The position numbers and the translations under genes were made by a program. DNA of 64,000 nt from Coffea arabica (Eukaryota > Streptophyta > Magnoliopsida > Gentianales > Rubiaceae), in assembly GCF_036785885.1 (NCBI RefSeq), contig NC_092312.1, positions 20,850,001 to 20,914,000 of the forward strand. The letters run 5' to 3'. The notes below the pieces were generated by a model. The model was given only the letters and a program-made list of their open reading frames with translations, ran no database searches and had not been told where the DNA came from. Positions within the stretch are counted from its first letter, which is position 1; each line of letters opens with the position of its first letter. Shown here piece by piece: positions 1 through 12,784 of this stretch.

Positions 1-339
1 AGGGACAATGTGTATCTTCTGGGGGATTATTTAGTGTTCGGCTTAAGGTTTAAGATGGCTTTAGTACGTTATCCAGGGATCTTTTATGTGTCCAACAAGA
101 TTAGTACACAAACTGTGGTTTTAAGGGAGGCATATAGGAAGAATTTCTTGATTGAAAAGCATCCATTGATGAAAATGAGGTACAAGTACATCAAACTCAT
201 GAATACTGTGATGAGAAGAGGTAGACCGATGCCAGATAGTGTTATGCAGCGCAGGAAGCGATCAGCCAATGCTGCTAAAGGAGGCAAAAGAAAAGAAAAG
301 GGAGATGAATGGACAGAACAAATGTCAAAGATTGCATGA
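1..339 (+). CDS. PORR-domain protein, C-terminal end (partial, cut by window edge)
   Basis: The reading frame is open from base 1 and ends at the stop at 337-339, so only the last 112 residues are visible and no start should be assigned here; the first ATG-like positions are internal. The segment around ALVRYPGIFYVSNK, TQTVVLREAYRK and IEKHPLM..RYKYIKLMN is the conserved end of the PORR (plant organelle RNA recognition) domain. It is followed by a Lys/Arg-rich tail. Family knowledge: PORR proteins such as WTF1, WTF9 and RPD1 enter mitochondria or plastids and promote splicing of group II introns. Which member this is cannot be decided from the tail alone. The 3' untranslated region runs into the spacer that follows. 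Confidence 0.85.
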   Translation, partial: RDNVYLLGDYLVFGLRFKMALVRYPGIFYVSNKISTQTVVLREAYRKNFLIEKHPLMKMRYKYIKLMNTVMRRGRPMPDSVMQRRKRSANAAKGGKRKEKGDEWTEQMSKIA

Positions 340-1119
340 CCCCCGTTGTCAACCACGTTACTGGAACAGGAAAGATTGAAGACCAAATGGCAGCATTGGT
401 GTTGCTGTGCAGAGTTGCAAGTCAATGATTGCTGAGAGCAACATCAGTGATTAGGACGATGACAACAGGTAATGGTAATAACAGCATGTGCTTCCAAGGA
501 TAGGACTGTAGTCATGTATGGGCTTATGCACTGATTATACTTTACAAGTATATGGATGGTTACCAACAAAAAAGTACATGCTTGAGCTTTGTTGGTACTA
601 AAATTTATATGGCTGCTTGTAGGGCATGATGTTTCTATTGCAAATAGTTCAATTTAAGAGAAGTTGTGCAATCATGCTTGATCATCTCTGCAATCCAATT
701 AGAACCGGTTCCATATACACTGATGTAGAATCAGGGATTGGGGTTTTTAAGTCCTATGAAGTTTAGAAATTTAACATTTTGCTTTCTGTAGAGTTTTTCA
801 TTTTGAAAATCTTATACTTTAGAGCCATACATCTAATTTGCAGTACTAAGGCACTAGCAGGCTCCTCCAGAACTGAGAACATGTAAAAGGACGAAGCAGG
901 CGTATGGAGCTTCTGCATCAGCTAAACAAGGTTGACATTTCCTTGTACACTTTTCTGCAGATAATTAGGATCCTTGTTTTGTTTTATTATTGCTTCTCTT
1001 TGATTTCTAATGTATCCTTAGCATGTCCTGCTTGCCCTATGGTACTAAGGCCTTTTTTTCATAACTAGGCACAGAGTTCATCAACTTTGATTTGATTTGC
1101 CATCTACAGTCACTTAACT

Positions 1120-1121
<2 letters not shown>

Positions 1122-1151
<30 letters not shown>
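1122..1151. repeat. (GA)15 microsatellite
   Basis: Uninterrupted GA dinucleotide run downstream of the PORR gene. Confidence 0.95.
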
Positions 1152-1156
<5 letters not shown>

Positions 1157-1600
1157 AGACTGAAGAGCAAAGAGTGGGAAGAAGCGTTCTTATAAGTTGT
1201 GGGGGAAGCAATATCACCTTTTTAGTAATGTGATGGTTTTTATGAGTAATTCTTATGTAATGGTAGAAAAGATAAAAAGTGGCAAGCCATTGTATTAGGT
1301 GCAGTATAAGTCACTCAGACTTCCCATGCTAGCAACACTTCAATGAAGGGAACATCTCCTGGAAGAAGACTTGGGATATGAGAAAAGTGATTTTGGAGGA
1401 TAAGCAATGATCTACCGGGCATTTCATTTTCTCCGTCTTACTGTTTTGCGGATGTTTAATTTGTACTTTACTTTGATCTTCATGGTGTCAAATATGTTTC
1501 CTATGTACATGATTATTCAATGTTTGTGACATAGATGTTATATACATGTAGAATGGATCACTTACAACTGTTGTCTACTGATATTTGTGTTTGTGTCTCA

Positions 1601-1620
1601 GAGAGAGAGAGAGAGAGAGA
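1601..1620. repeat. (GA)10 microsatellite
   Basis: Uninterrupted GA run, followed about 30 bases later by an A-rich run. Confidence 0.9.
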
Positions 1621-2657
1621 TAATATACATATATTGGGTTTCTTTGCACTAAAAAAAAAAAAAAAAAGGTTTCTTTGCATTTGCATGTATGGATGTGCGT
1701 TTATGCGTCTACATGCACAGAGATGCACGAAGGCAGGAGGAAGGAGAAAAAGGTTTGATTTCTTGCACTACCTGCAGTGGGCTTATTGTGGTTTGGCTAT
1801 ATTGGAATATGGTATAGGAGAATGGCAATTTCTTAAAATTCAACACTTATGCTGTATAAATGTGGTAGAGGGCCTTGGAGTCATTTTATGATTTGTATCC
1901 GGACAACATATTTTTTATTACACTGCAAAGGATCATTTTATAGCAATACTTTTTGTTCGCAGCAGTAATTTCTCAGGTAAAAGAGCCAAGTTACTGTTTC
2001 CTTGAGGCTTGAGGAGAGTTGAGAATCAATGAAAGAAGGTGGAACATGGGTATATCCTACATGAAGCAATCTGAGAATGGAGCAGTTCTTTATAAACCAT
2101 AGGATGCTGTTCAGATTGAAGACCGAGGAACTTAAATGATGAGGTCTCTCCAAATATGTGTTCAAGCAACGGAAAAAATTTAGACAAGAAGCGATTTGTG
2201 GGTATTAAAATGGTCAGATGCATATGCAAAAACAGTACGATAGAGGCCATTCACTTAGGAAGACAAAAGCAGTACATTAGTAATATATGAAAAGAAACCC
2301 TTCTACTGGTGACACTGTGTGGATTCCTAGACTCTTTTAATAAGTTTAGAAAGGAACGATTCTAGCCTACTAAGGGCAACCATTTCCCCATTGGATGCCT
2401 TGATATGTAGGCGTTCCCCTCTATACTTTTCTAAGTACTTGCTCGATTAGCATGAGCAATGGCCAAAAAGTATTCAGCAGCTCTAGAAATATTTAACTTC
2501 TAAGAGCACCATATGTAAGGTTTTTTCTAATTGTAACGTGCCTCGATTTCCATGACCTTTTCTAAAAATTGATGTGGAGCCCTTGAACTCTTAAATTCTT
2601 AATTTGAGTCCTTGATCTGTGAATGTTGAATCATTTCATACTTGATGTTTGTTTAGC

Positions 2658-2662
2658 ATTAG
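2658..2662. repeat. Target-site duplication ATTAG, left
   Basis: Matches 5498-5502 exactly and directly abuts the TG end of the solo LTR. Confidence 0.85.
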
Positions 2663-5497
2663 TGTAGCCATCAAAATTTTACTATTTTTATTCCTATTTT
2701 TGTTCATTTTAATTAAATTCTATTTATTTTAATTTATTTTGTTTCATTTCTATTTCTTGATAAAAATCGCTTTTTTTTAGAAAAATTGGAAAAAGAAAAG
2801 GAAAGGAAAAAGCTAAAAAGAAAAGAAAAAATCAAATACAGTTGAAGTACAGCGCATCTTCTTCTCCAGCTGAAGTACAGAAGCAAGCTACAGTACAGAA
2901 ATTGCAGCATCCATTTTGATCCATTTTCACTAGTTTTTTTTCCCCTTTTTTCCTCCATTCGATCATGCCAGTACCAGGCCACTTGGCATTGATCCAAAAC
3001 ATCAAGAAATTTAGGATTAAAAGCCATCTAATGGCTTAAAATGGCCACAAAAAATGCAGCTCCAATCTCCTTCCTTAGTTCTAGGTTTTGGGGGGATTGT
3101 GTAGCTATAAAAGGCTATAAAACGCAGCCATGATGAGGGATTGAGAGGGGCGGCGGAAAAAAAAAAAGAAAAACAGAGAAAAATGATGGAAAAGAGAAAA
3201 AAAGAGAGAAAAGAGAAAAACATAAATATATGGAAAATAAGGTGACCAGGTTGAGCCGTCAGCCCGCTTCATCACTAAATTCCGATCTTTTTATGAGTTC
3301 TTGAAGCAGATTCTCTGTTTCTGCACTTTCTTGGGAGGGATCTAAACAACTTTTATTCAGAAACTGTTTCAAAAAAACGTCTTCAAATCAGTTGAATCGG
3401 GGTTCCAAGTTCCAGGTTCACCATCGCTGAAATTCCTATGGCAAAAGCTCTCTGAGTTTCGTTTCCAAAACCAGCGCGATTTCTTGGCGGCATTTCACGT
3501 CCATTTCACTTCACCAGGGTTCTAAGGTAACCATAGTTTCTCCTCTTGTTGCTTTAACACGATCTTTCATGAAAATTCAAGCCTGTTAGACATGAATCTG
3601 GAGTTATTTTGCTGCTGAGTTTTGCTTCATATTTCAACCGTGCTCATTTTTAGATTATTTGCTTGGTCATGGCTCTTTTCTGTTTGAGTTTAGCTTTGGG
3701 ATTGTGAAATAAAGTTCATAAGATTTCGTTTGTTTGGATTTTGGCTCGTGCGGTTTCTGGGTAATGAAGAACCCAGAGTTGCAGAAGAAGAAGAAAGCTT
3801 CTTTCGTACCAGGCTGCATATTCTTTTTAAAAATTACAGTTTCACCTCCCAACTCTCACCTAATTTTACTATGGCCCAAAAACTGCTGCAATAAATCAAT
3901 TTTCCCCCTTTTAAATTATAATTCTTTTTTACATATTTTAGGTAGATTGTTGGACAAATTAATTCTGGATTTTGGGATGAAATAAGACCTTAACAATTTT
4001 TAGTTGGCTTATTAATTTGTTGGGTTTTGGTAAATAGAAGAGAATTGGTTTTGGTAATATTGTTTGGGTTTTTAGATGTGGGTTATAGTTATTTCTGATT
4101 GGGTTTGTCTTGGGTTTGGAGACCAAAGCCTATGTATTTTTGGGTTGGAATTGAGTGATAAAAAGATGGGCTGGCCTGCTTGTTTTCTTTCATCTTTTGG
4201 CTGGGCTAAGTGCTTCTGGCCTAAGAAAATAAAAGAATGACCCAATGACCTGTTAGCTTAAGAGAATCTGATGCCATAAATTTCACTTTAGTCCCTATAC
4301 TTTTGTATAATTCTACTTTGGCCTTATAACTTTGGTTTTATTTCAATTAGGTGCAATTTGATCCCTAAACTTTATTTTTCTTCGATTTTGACCCCTATTT
4401 TTTTAATCATTGTAATTTGACCTCAAAAACTTTCTTAATATTTATAATTAGGTCCCTAATAGTTTTGGTTTCTTAAATATAAGTTGCTTTTCTTCTTTAA
4501 TTGCTAATTATGCTCCATTAAATGCTTTAATTGGTAGATTTCATGATTATTTCCAGTTTTTTATAATTAAATTGGTGTCTTGACCATTTTGTTGATTTTG
4601 GAGTACAAATAGGGTAAATTTCACCCATTTAACTACAACTTCAAGGGAGTAAACCTCTTTTATTATTTTAAATTCTTTTATATGCTCCAATGTATTTTTT
4701 ATGTGTAATTGCATGTTTTGAGTGCTTTTTCTTTAATTATTCATTTTTATTCATGTTAAGTTCCATTTATGTTATTTAATTTTGATGATTATTTGTGAGG
4801 CATTTAAATACCAAATTGCAATAGATAGGTGTTCAAGACATGTATTTAGCTAACTTATGTAATAGATAGGTTTCAATTTTTGCTAAAAATAGATTTAGTT
4901 AGAAAAATGTAATAGTTAGGTTATTATTTTTAGATTTCCCCCCTTAAATTGTAATTAAGGTTCTGAATGTAATAGTTAGGCTTTTATTTGCATTTATTTG
5001 CTTGTGTGTTTGCATGCTTATGTGTTTATGTGTTTATTCGCTTTTATTAGGGTTTTGCTTCTAGAAAAATTATGCTTATGTGTTATGTGTTTAATAGATT
5101 ATATTAAGAAAATTATCGACTAAATTACACAACTAGTTTTGGCTACGCTGAAAGGGTGCTTTAGATCAAATTTTTGCCTTCCCTTTCTTCAACAGTGACT
5201 CCCGAACTCTTTTCTTTTATTTTTCAAAGTTTTAGAGTCGTCTAAAAAGGGTTTTATTTATTTTTATTGTTAACAAAATATTTTTGGATGATTTGGTACA
5301 CCTTAACTCAATACCAAGTGGCGACTCTTATTTTTCCTAAAAACTCTTTTTAGACTATTATTTTGGGTCAAAACCATCGCACTTCTTAAGTCCTATTTTA
5401 GACCCTTTTTTTCTTTTATTTTTCAATTCACGCAAAATTAATCAAAAATTCATTTTTTATAACTCATAATTTTTATTTCAAAAAATGGGGCGCGACA
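2663..5497 (+). mobile_element. Solo LTR of a large Gypsy-type retrotransposon (Tat/Ogre-like)
   Basis: A 2835-bp block starts with TGTAGCC and ends with GCGCGACA, so it has the TG...CA ends of an LTR. It is flanked by identical 5-bp duplications ATTAG at 2658-2662 and 5498-5502. No internal coding region lies between, so it is a solo LTR left by recombination between two LTRs. A TATA-like motif (CTATAAAAGG) near 3105 marks the likely promoter, so transcription would run rightwards. The great length, the T-rich body with 'tagtccctatac'-type phrases and the GGGGCGCGACA end resemble Tat/Ogre-class Gypsy elements. That class call is inference; the solo-LTR structure is seen directly. The perfect target duplication suggests it is not very old. 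Confidence 0.85.
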
Positions 5498-5502
5498 ATT
5501 AG
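5498..5502. repeat. Target-site duplication ATTAG, right
   Basis: Matches 2658-2662 exactly and directly abuts the CA end of the solo LTR. Confidence 0.85.
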
Positions 5503-5787
5503 ATAAATCATTCTACCAAAAGAGCGAATGCACTTTGATTTATGTCTGTCGTAGAAATATTCAATGTACCGTATAACCATTGCAAGAAGTGTGATACATC
5601 CACAAAGTGATTAAAGAATTTGAACACTTGAGCATTTAAGGAACACTGCTGCTGTTTCAGTGATAAAAGCTGCTTTGCTATTTTGTTGTTAACAGAAGGT
5701 TTGGACTTTGCAGTAGTGGGCTTCCGAATGATTTTATTTCGATTTAGCAAGGACTTCAGTTAATCTTCTGCACCTACTAGGCTTGTA

Positions 5788-5831
<44 letters not shown>
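5788..5831. repeat. (TG)n(TA)n compound microsatellite
   Basis: A TG run passes directly into an uninterrupted TA run. Confidence 0.95.
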
Positions 5832-5832
<1 letters not shown>

Positions 5833-8800
5833 CCCCTTGAAATTGCTGAGTCTATTAGCGAAAGAAGACAGTAGTTTGCTCTCAAACCAAAGTGTCACAT
5901 TTTGTAATTGAAGGCAGGCTGGCGACCATATCAATCTGACTGATTTAAGTTTGAGGACTTCATACTCTGATATTTGGTAGGTCAGAAATGGCTGCTTCTT
6001 CAAGAGGAAGCAGAAGAACGTTTTCCTCCTTAAACTCGTGGGTTAAGTGTCATTCGTTGTTTATGTGAAACTGCAATTTGCCTGATAAATTGTCGGTGCA
6101 GATAGTCTAAAACAGTAGTGCATCTGTGCCCGACAACAGAACTTTTTCCAGGCCTGAAGGCCTGTTTTTTTTTCGCATGTCTCTGTTACAAGTATAATGA
6201 GTGGTGCTGGAAAAGTGTGTGCGTGGAGGCCTTGGGACCACACTCATGTCCAAAGTCTGCATGTTTTTCTTATGCAGTGGAAACGAATATCTGAATGCAT
6301 CGCAGGGTCCGGCATGGATTGGGGACTAAAGTAGAGAAACGTGAAATTCGTTTTGCTGAATTTTGACCAATGATGCTAAAGAATAGTATGGACAACAAAG
6401 TGGGCTTCGCTCGTAATGCGCGGATGGGATTCATGGGACTGTAAAATTTTAGGTGCCTTTGGAACCTATTATTGTTAGTAGGTTGCATACACTAACTTAA
6501 CTACTGCTGTATTGTATTGATGCCGGTTGTTTAGCAGTAGTTGGAAGCACTTTAGTTTTCAAGAATTTTGGTGGGTGTTTTGTGGTGGGGGGCCGCCATT
6601 TGTACTGGATGTTACGGCAATTCCTGGAGGAAGTCACTATCCTAATCCTGGGTGTCAATTGTATTGTCATTTGAATAGTATTATAAAAAGGTGATAGGTA
6701 GGCAGTCTGAAATGCTGAACTGGATATCTTAGCTAAATCTGACTCGGCTTCTTCCTCCAGGAATTGATGTTTGACAAGCTGTGTGTGGTTGGTTTGAACT
6801 TTGAAGTCGTGCGTGTTGATGACAGTAAGTAGTAGTATATGTTGATAAGCTGGCCTGCGTTTTTCGTTCTACCAATTGGTGCCTGCGTATTACTTAAAAA
6901 TGTAGTATAGAACAATATTGATAGTTGTGCACATTTATACATGGGTGGATGGATGGATGGCTAGGGGGAAGCACGGGCTAAGCGCGAAGTTTTGACCTAT
7001 GTAGTAAAATATTTATTCAAATAAATTTTATAAAAATATATATATAAGTAGAATTAGAACTGCATGATAATTGATTTAATTGAATCGGTTGAAGCGCACG
7101 AAATTACAAGTAAATTGGCCAAATCAACGAACATATAAAGGGAAACAAATTTATAAGTAAAAAAAAACGGGATTGTAGCAGATGATCACACCATACCCCA
7201 ACAACAAAAGTGGTTTAAGCACAACCACTTGAATGGGTTTAAAAGAAGATGAAGAGCATTGCAATTTACATTTGTAAGTGGTTTAAACACCATTTAAAAG
7301 CTTGATAATCACGTGAAATATAAGTCAATTGCAAATAGGATGACAAAATAGCCAAATCTAACTCGACTATACACTATAATGTTGCACATTTGGTTTAATC
7401 ACTTGCATTTGATTTTTTTTCCCTACCTAAATTATCCCCAAAGATGGCAGATGAAAAATTTTTCAGCAGTCACCTACAAACTCCATGGTTTTCACGGTTT
7501 CCATGGTTTTCATGTACAACAATTGTGTCTGATTACTGACCACTACTATTTCTTAACAAGTAATCATTCCAATTAATTGATCCTATCCTTCCAGCGATGC
7601 TCATTGGATTCTAAGGCTGCATCACGAACATGTTGATTAATTTGTACTGGTGTTGAAAAAAGGGAAGCAAAAGGTGTAGATGGTATACTTGTTTGATTAA
7701 TTATTGTTGGTGGTAGACACCGAGTATGCTGCGCAAAATTGAAAATTCTCCAAAACCAAAACCCACAAGAAACAAATTGGTAAAAAAAAAAAAAAAAACC
7801 CCCCAAATTGCATATGAAGAAAGAGGGGTCCTGAGTTGTTGCGGGGTCTTGATCACTCCCTTGAGTGCACGGTTGTGTTATTTCTCTATGCTGTCAAGTC
7901 AAGGGAGCCTTCAACCACCCCTCCTTTCTCAGTTTCATTGATTTTTCTTCTTCTCTTTATTTGCTTCTCTAATGAGGCTTAGCTTAGCTTTTAATAAACC
8001 TATGCTCTTTGGGCATTGCAATGCTTTGTATTCTCGTTGCTACTCAACGGGATTATGCCCCTCTCACCCTCAGATAATAATCCTTAACAAAAAAAAAAAG
8101 AAGAAAGGACGAAGGAAGGGTTTCAGAGGAGAACTGGAGAATATGAAGATGTCAGAGCTATTATGATTCTTTGATGTTTTTGGCCGACAGAGCTCTGCAA
8201 CCCCAACCTCCACACTGATTGGATTTGTTAGCTGCTGGTTCACATTAATGCCATTTTTCTTTCTTAATAATAGGAATACAAAGATGACCCTTCTATGATA
8301 GAAATATTCAATTAACTTAGAGTCGCATTTATGTATGTATCATGTATGTAAAGTACTGTGAAATAATAATTAATTTAAGTGATGATCAGTGAGTGGGACA
8401 TACAACAAACTTGTTGGTTATTGATAGTATAAATTAAGCCAGGAGCGGTAGACCGCTAAAGGAAATCGAAGAGTCGCATTTGACTCTTTCTCAAGTACTC
8501 TATTATCTTTCCATACACTTATCTTTTGATGATTCAAACTCTGTCTTGTCCTATCAATTACATGGGAAGATTCAAACTCTGTCTCCTATCAATTACACGT
8601 CAATTATTTTACTATCTCAATTGCGTCTTATTGTCATATTCCTCTATATTATTGGGGAAACGAGCTACTCAACATCATATTCAAAGCGCTGTTAGAGAAG
8701 ATATGCCAAAAAGCTGTCTGAAAAACTAGCGGGAGATATTCTTTTGAAGGTCAGGTCTGGAGGTGGCTGTCTATTTCTTGAAAGGCTGGGTACGTGCATT

Positions 8801-10144
8801 TCAAAAGAATGAAAAGAAAGCAAGGCTAAAGACATCAAATTAGAGCCGTAACAGGGCATGCTGCACGCACTGATAACTACTAGTTGATAAGGTTTTTTGT
8901 GGAACTCCCAGGTTGAGGAACTCAAAAATTAACAAAAAAAAAAAATCACAGGAGATATATTTGATAAAACTAATGTAGTGGAGTATATGGAAAGGCAGCG
9001 ATATGTGTAGGAGAAAGAGGAATAAGTAGTAATAATATTAGATCATTAATCACACGTAATAACAAGACTTCCAATCATTGACTCTTCTCGACTGATAGAA
9101 TAATAGAACTCCCTATTTATAAACCACATATATAACTCATTAAACAAGTCTTACACTACAAGATCGATATTTCTTAACAGAACACGAATTTCTAAATGAT
9201 AAAAATGTCATAACTCGACTCAAATAGAATGCGTAAAATTTTAACTTAGACTAAAGCGCTGCTGAATGATCATATAGAAATTTCTGCTTTTGAACCTCGA
9301 TTTAATATGCCACCACAAGTGTATACTATACATCAACTCATTGATCTTTTCCTTAAAGCCATTTGCATTTGCATGCCTATATAGAAAAGAATTTATCCAA
9401 GAGCTCATGCTCTTTTTGAACGGTACGTTTCAAACGTTTGGTACGTTTATCAGATATGTACACATTAACTACTGTACCTAATGAGTGCCAAAATTTTGAA
9501 AAGTCTGATTCATGAAAATTGGCAAATTTCATTCATTTGTCTCACACTCTCATGTTTAATGCGAAGTTTGATATCTTTAGCTTTCGTTACCGAGACTAGT
9601 CACATTTTGTGAAGGAGTCAGTTGTCTTTGAACTTTCATTAGATACAGTTGTTCCAAAATGAAAATCTCCCAAGGATCTTGATTACGAAGAGAATATGAA
9701 ACGTACGTGAACGCCGACAAGATTGTATGCATTTTTTTTTTCCCCATTTGGTTTGAATGGAGCCTGGAAATTTTAGTAATTCACATGGGCAAAGAATGGC
9801 CCTTTTATTTATTGTTGCGTACTAGTAATAAGCGAAATAGAAGAGTATTATAAACTCTGTTGACTTTTCCAAGCAAATGAAATGATTGAAGGGACTCGGT
9901 CAAGTATCAATCTTTGATTAATTTCCCAGAGTTAAGCATTCCATCTGTAATTTGGAAGAAGTTCTAGCTTTGAATGATTCCAAGGGAGCCCTTTTTTCCT
10001 TCTTTTTTTTTTTTTGGGGGGTGAAGGAGTGGGAAGTTGAACTTTTGAAGCTGGTGCAAAGCACAATATGAAGATTTCCAATTCCGCCGTTCATGGAGTT
10101 TGTCATGATACAACTGTATTACATGCAAAACACATATAGAAGGG

Positions 10145-10296
10145 TGGAATGTCGACTGTTAATCGTTTATGCCAACTCGATCGGACATCTATCTGCATCT
10201 ACAAAATATATATATATATGTGTATGTATATGTGGAAAGATGGAATGTCGACTGTTAATTGTTTATGCCAATTCGGACATCTCTCTGTATCTACTA
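10145..10296. repeat. Imperfect tandem duplication, ~56 bp copies, ~96 bp period
   Basis: The phrase beginning TGGAATGTCGACTGTTAAT occurs at 10145 and again at 10241. The match continues through GTTTATGCCAA and CGGACATCT. The copies are separated by a TATATATATG tract. Confidence 0.85.
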
Positions 10297-12708
10297 GTCA
10301 TCTTTCTTTGGTTTTGGAATGTTTTACCAACCACCTCCTGTCTCATTTGATGGTTCAAAAGTTACATTTAGCTGCATACAATACACCGACCTTCTCTTGG
10401 CTTTCTCCCTCTATGGAATGTCAACAAAGACGATAGTTTAAAAGAAAAAAAAAAACAAAAACTACTTACTAATTAGCAATATGCTTAACTATGGGTAATG
10501 ATCATTAGGCAAGGTGACAAATTTTGAGTTTATTGATTCGGAAAACAACAATCATCAAGAAAGAGGTCCACCACATAATCATTACTCATTCCTATTACTT
10601 ATATAAAAAGTAGACGGACTTTTGGTATTTTAGAGTGCAAGCGTGAGCATTCTTGTGCTTTTAGTTTTCGTTATTCCAATTATGTCCTTACTAATTGATG
10701 GTTGAAGTTTCGTATTGTACTCTTTTTAATTTATTATGATGATTAAAATTCATTATATCATTATATCTATTGGTTTAGAAGGCAACAATAATTGATGGGA
10801 AGACAAAATATTAAGCACTAGAAACTACGCGGGATCTGTTCTATTTATCCAAAATACCCTTCTCCCTAATAATTAGATTTATTGTATTTTAATAATAGCA
10901 ATGATTGTAGCGGTTAGGGCAAAAGCGGTAACTTTAATTGAATTTGAATTATAAAGACAATAAACAAAATATAACACTCTAAACTATTGTGTTTCTTTGC
11001 ATTCTATTTTAATTTTTTTATTTCCATTAAAAACTTTTATAAATCACAACCTAATTAAAATTTCTAATTTTTAAAAATTTTACTATTGATACCAAAACAA
11101 GGTGTTCTTAAGACGATAGAATTATCGTTGTTTGTACTTTATATTTAGATTCAACCCAAAAAATAAAAACTCAATTATCTCTACTAATGAGGTTTCAATT
11201 CTCAAAAAATGAATAGTTAGATGGACAAAATTTAGATGTGGTTAATCATCTATATTCCATTGTTAAAAAGAAATAATACACAAAATACTACAAAGAGTTC
11301 AATTTCAAAGGCTAATTTTTTAGAAACGGTGCATATAAGTTCATGTTTGAGGAATTTCATTAAGATGCTAATAGATTCAACTTACGTAACATGAAAAATA
11401 ATAATGGTAGAGCATGCAACCGATATTTATGCAAACAATTATTTTTATTTTACTTTTACTCTTCTACCCCTTCCCATGCCTTTTCTATCCCTAGTTGCTA
11501 AACACGGTATTTGAAGAGAACTCTAAGAGCCCTACCTTGACCACTAAGCGAAGCAAACAATTAACTTTTGCTTAGTGTGTAAATTTAGGTCATCCAACTC
11601 TAAAAGAAAAAAAAAATTCACATATTTAAGTAAAAATCAAACAATTTTAGTGGTATTATCATAATTTGTTTGTCATGGGAAAAAAAGAAGTAATTAGAAG
11701 TATCGATATTATGCATACTATTCAAAATATTGATAGTTTTGTCAAATCATTTCATATTTGGTCAAATCTTTATTTTTTTAAATGTTAATTTTTCATCTTC
11801 TTTAATTAATTGTCCTTAAAACTGTTATTTTAAATTGAAAGAGACCGAAGGTATCCTCATTTGTTAAAAATTCCCTACAGATTTTATACAAATTCGTAGA
11901 TATAACATTTTGCGAACTTTTTTTTTTTTTTTTTGCTTTTAAAGTAATGGTTTTAAGAATAATTAATTAAAGAAGATAAAAAATTAAAGAAAAATAGAAA
12001 ATATGCAAATATCAAATTTGTTAAAATATTTTTTTACAAATAAATTTTAATGTATAAGAAATTTTATATTTTATGATATTATGGTTGCACGTGACATATT
12101 ACTGACTTTCGCTATTGATTGTGTGGTTAATTTAATTCCTCTCCTTCCCCAACCAACCAGCCAACCAAAACCAACAATTTGACCCCTTAACCTTATATGA
12201 TGCTAATTGATAAAAGCCATATGCATAAAATGACAAGGTGGCCGGAAACCAACAAAAATCACACGGTCCAAAGCTAATCTTCGAACTGCATAATTGATGA
12301 GCAAAAAAATAAATAAAAGAAGAAACATCTGCGTAAGAAAATCTGAGACTCAGGGCTCAGACGTGCTGATAATTGATAAGAGCACTAGAGGAAATTCGGC
12401 CGGCGGTGCAAATTTTTCACTCCGAAAAGTCTTAAGCAGTACTGTTCCATGCAGCGTCTTTCAGCGGATAAGATCGTCATAAATTATGAAGATGTACGCA
12501 TCACATGGGTTTGTGACGTGGGATTGAGAAGGAATTTGCCCACAGCCGCCCCACCCCCACCCAACTCTGTCCCTCTTCGATCGTTCTCTCCAACTCTTAG
12601 CTAATTCGTCTTCTTCCGCACTATAAGTACATGCAAGACTCGCACCAAAATAATGCCATCCCAGACTTGCGTGATTGCATCCTGTCCAGGCAAATTACTT
12701 CATAGTCA

Positions 12709-12715
12709 TATAAAG
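12709..12715 (+). promoter_or_regulatory. Putative TATA box of the glyoxalase-family gene
   Basis: TATAAAG lies 70 bases before the ATG at 12785 and is followed by a short AGCT-repeat leader. A weaker alternative, CTATAAGTA, lies near 12621. Confidence 0.4.
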
Positions 12716-12784
12716 AGAACAGTCTTATCATTAATTAAGCCGCAGATATCAAATAAGTGAAGGTAACTAGCTAGCTAGCTAGCT

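Larger units (their letters stand above)
340..2657. other. 3' flank of the PORR gene, no coding gene seen
   Basis: This stretch probably begins with the 3' UTR of the PORR gene. It holds two GA microsatellites and short poly-A runs. The short ORFs on both strands show no recognisable domain and are interrupted by low-complexity sequence. Confidence 0.5.
5503..12784. other. Long intergenic spacer without a recognisable gene
   Basis: About 7.3 kb with only short, domain-free ORFs. It contains TG/TA and GGAT microsatellites, many A and T homopolymers, and a short tandem duplication at 10145-10296. The last few hundred bases should hold the promoter of the glyoxalase-family gene; TATAAAG at 12709-12715 is 70 bases before its ATG. 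The AT-rich part around 10.5-12.1 kb shows nothing recognisable. Confidence 0.5.

Noticed and set aside
5508-5750. 80-residue minus-strand ORF next to the solo LTR
   Set aside because: No family resemblance and no partner exons seen.
8930-9240. Possible reverse-oriented LTR-like or promoter segment (TTATAAATAGGGAG-type box on the minus strand)
   Set aside because: No paired ends, target duplication or coding part found.
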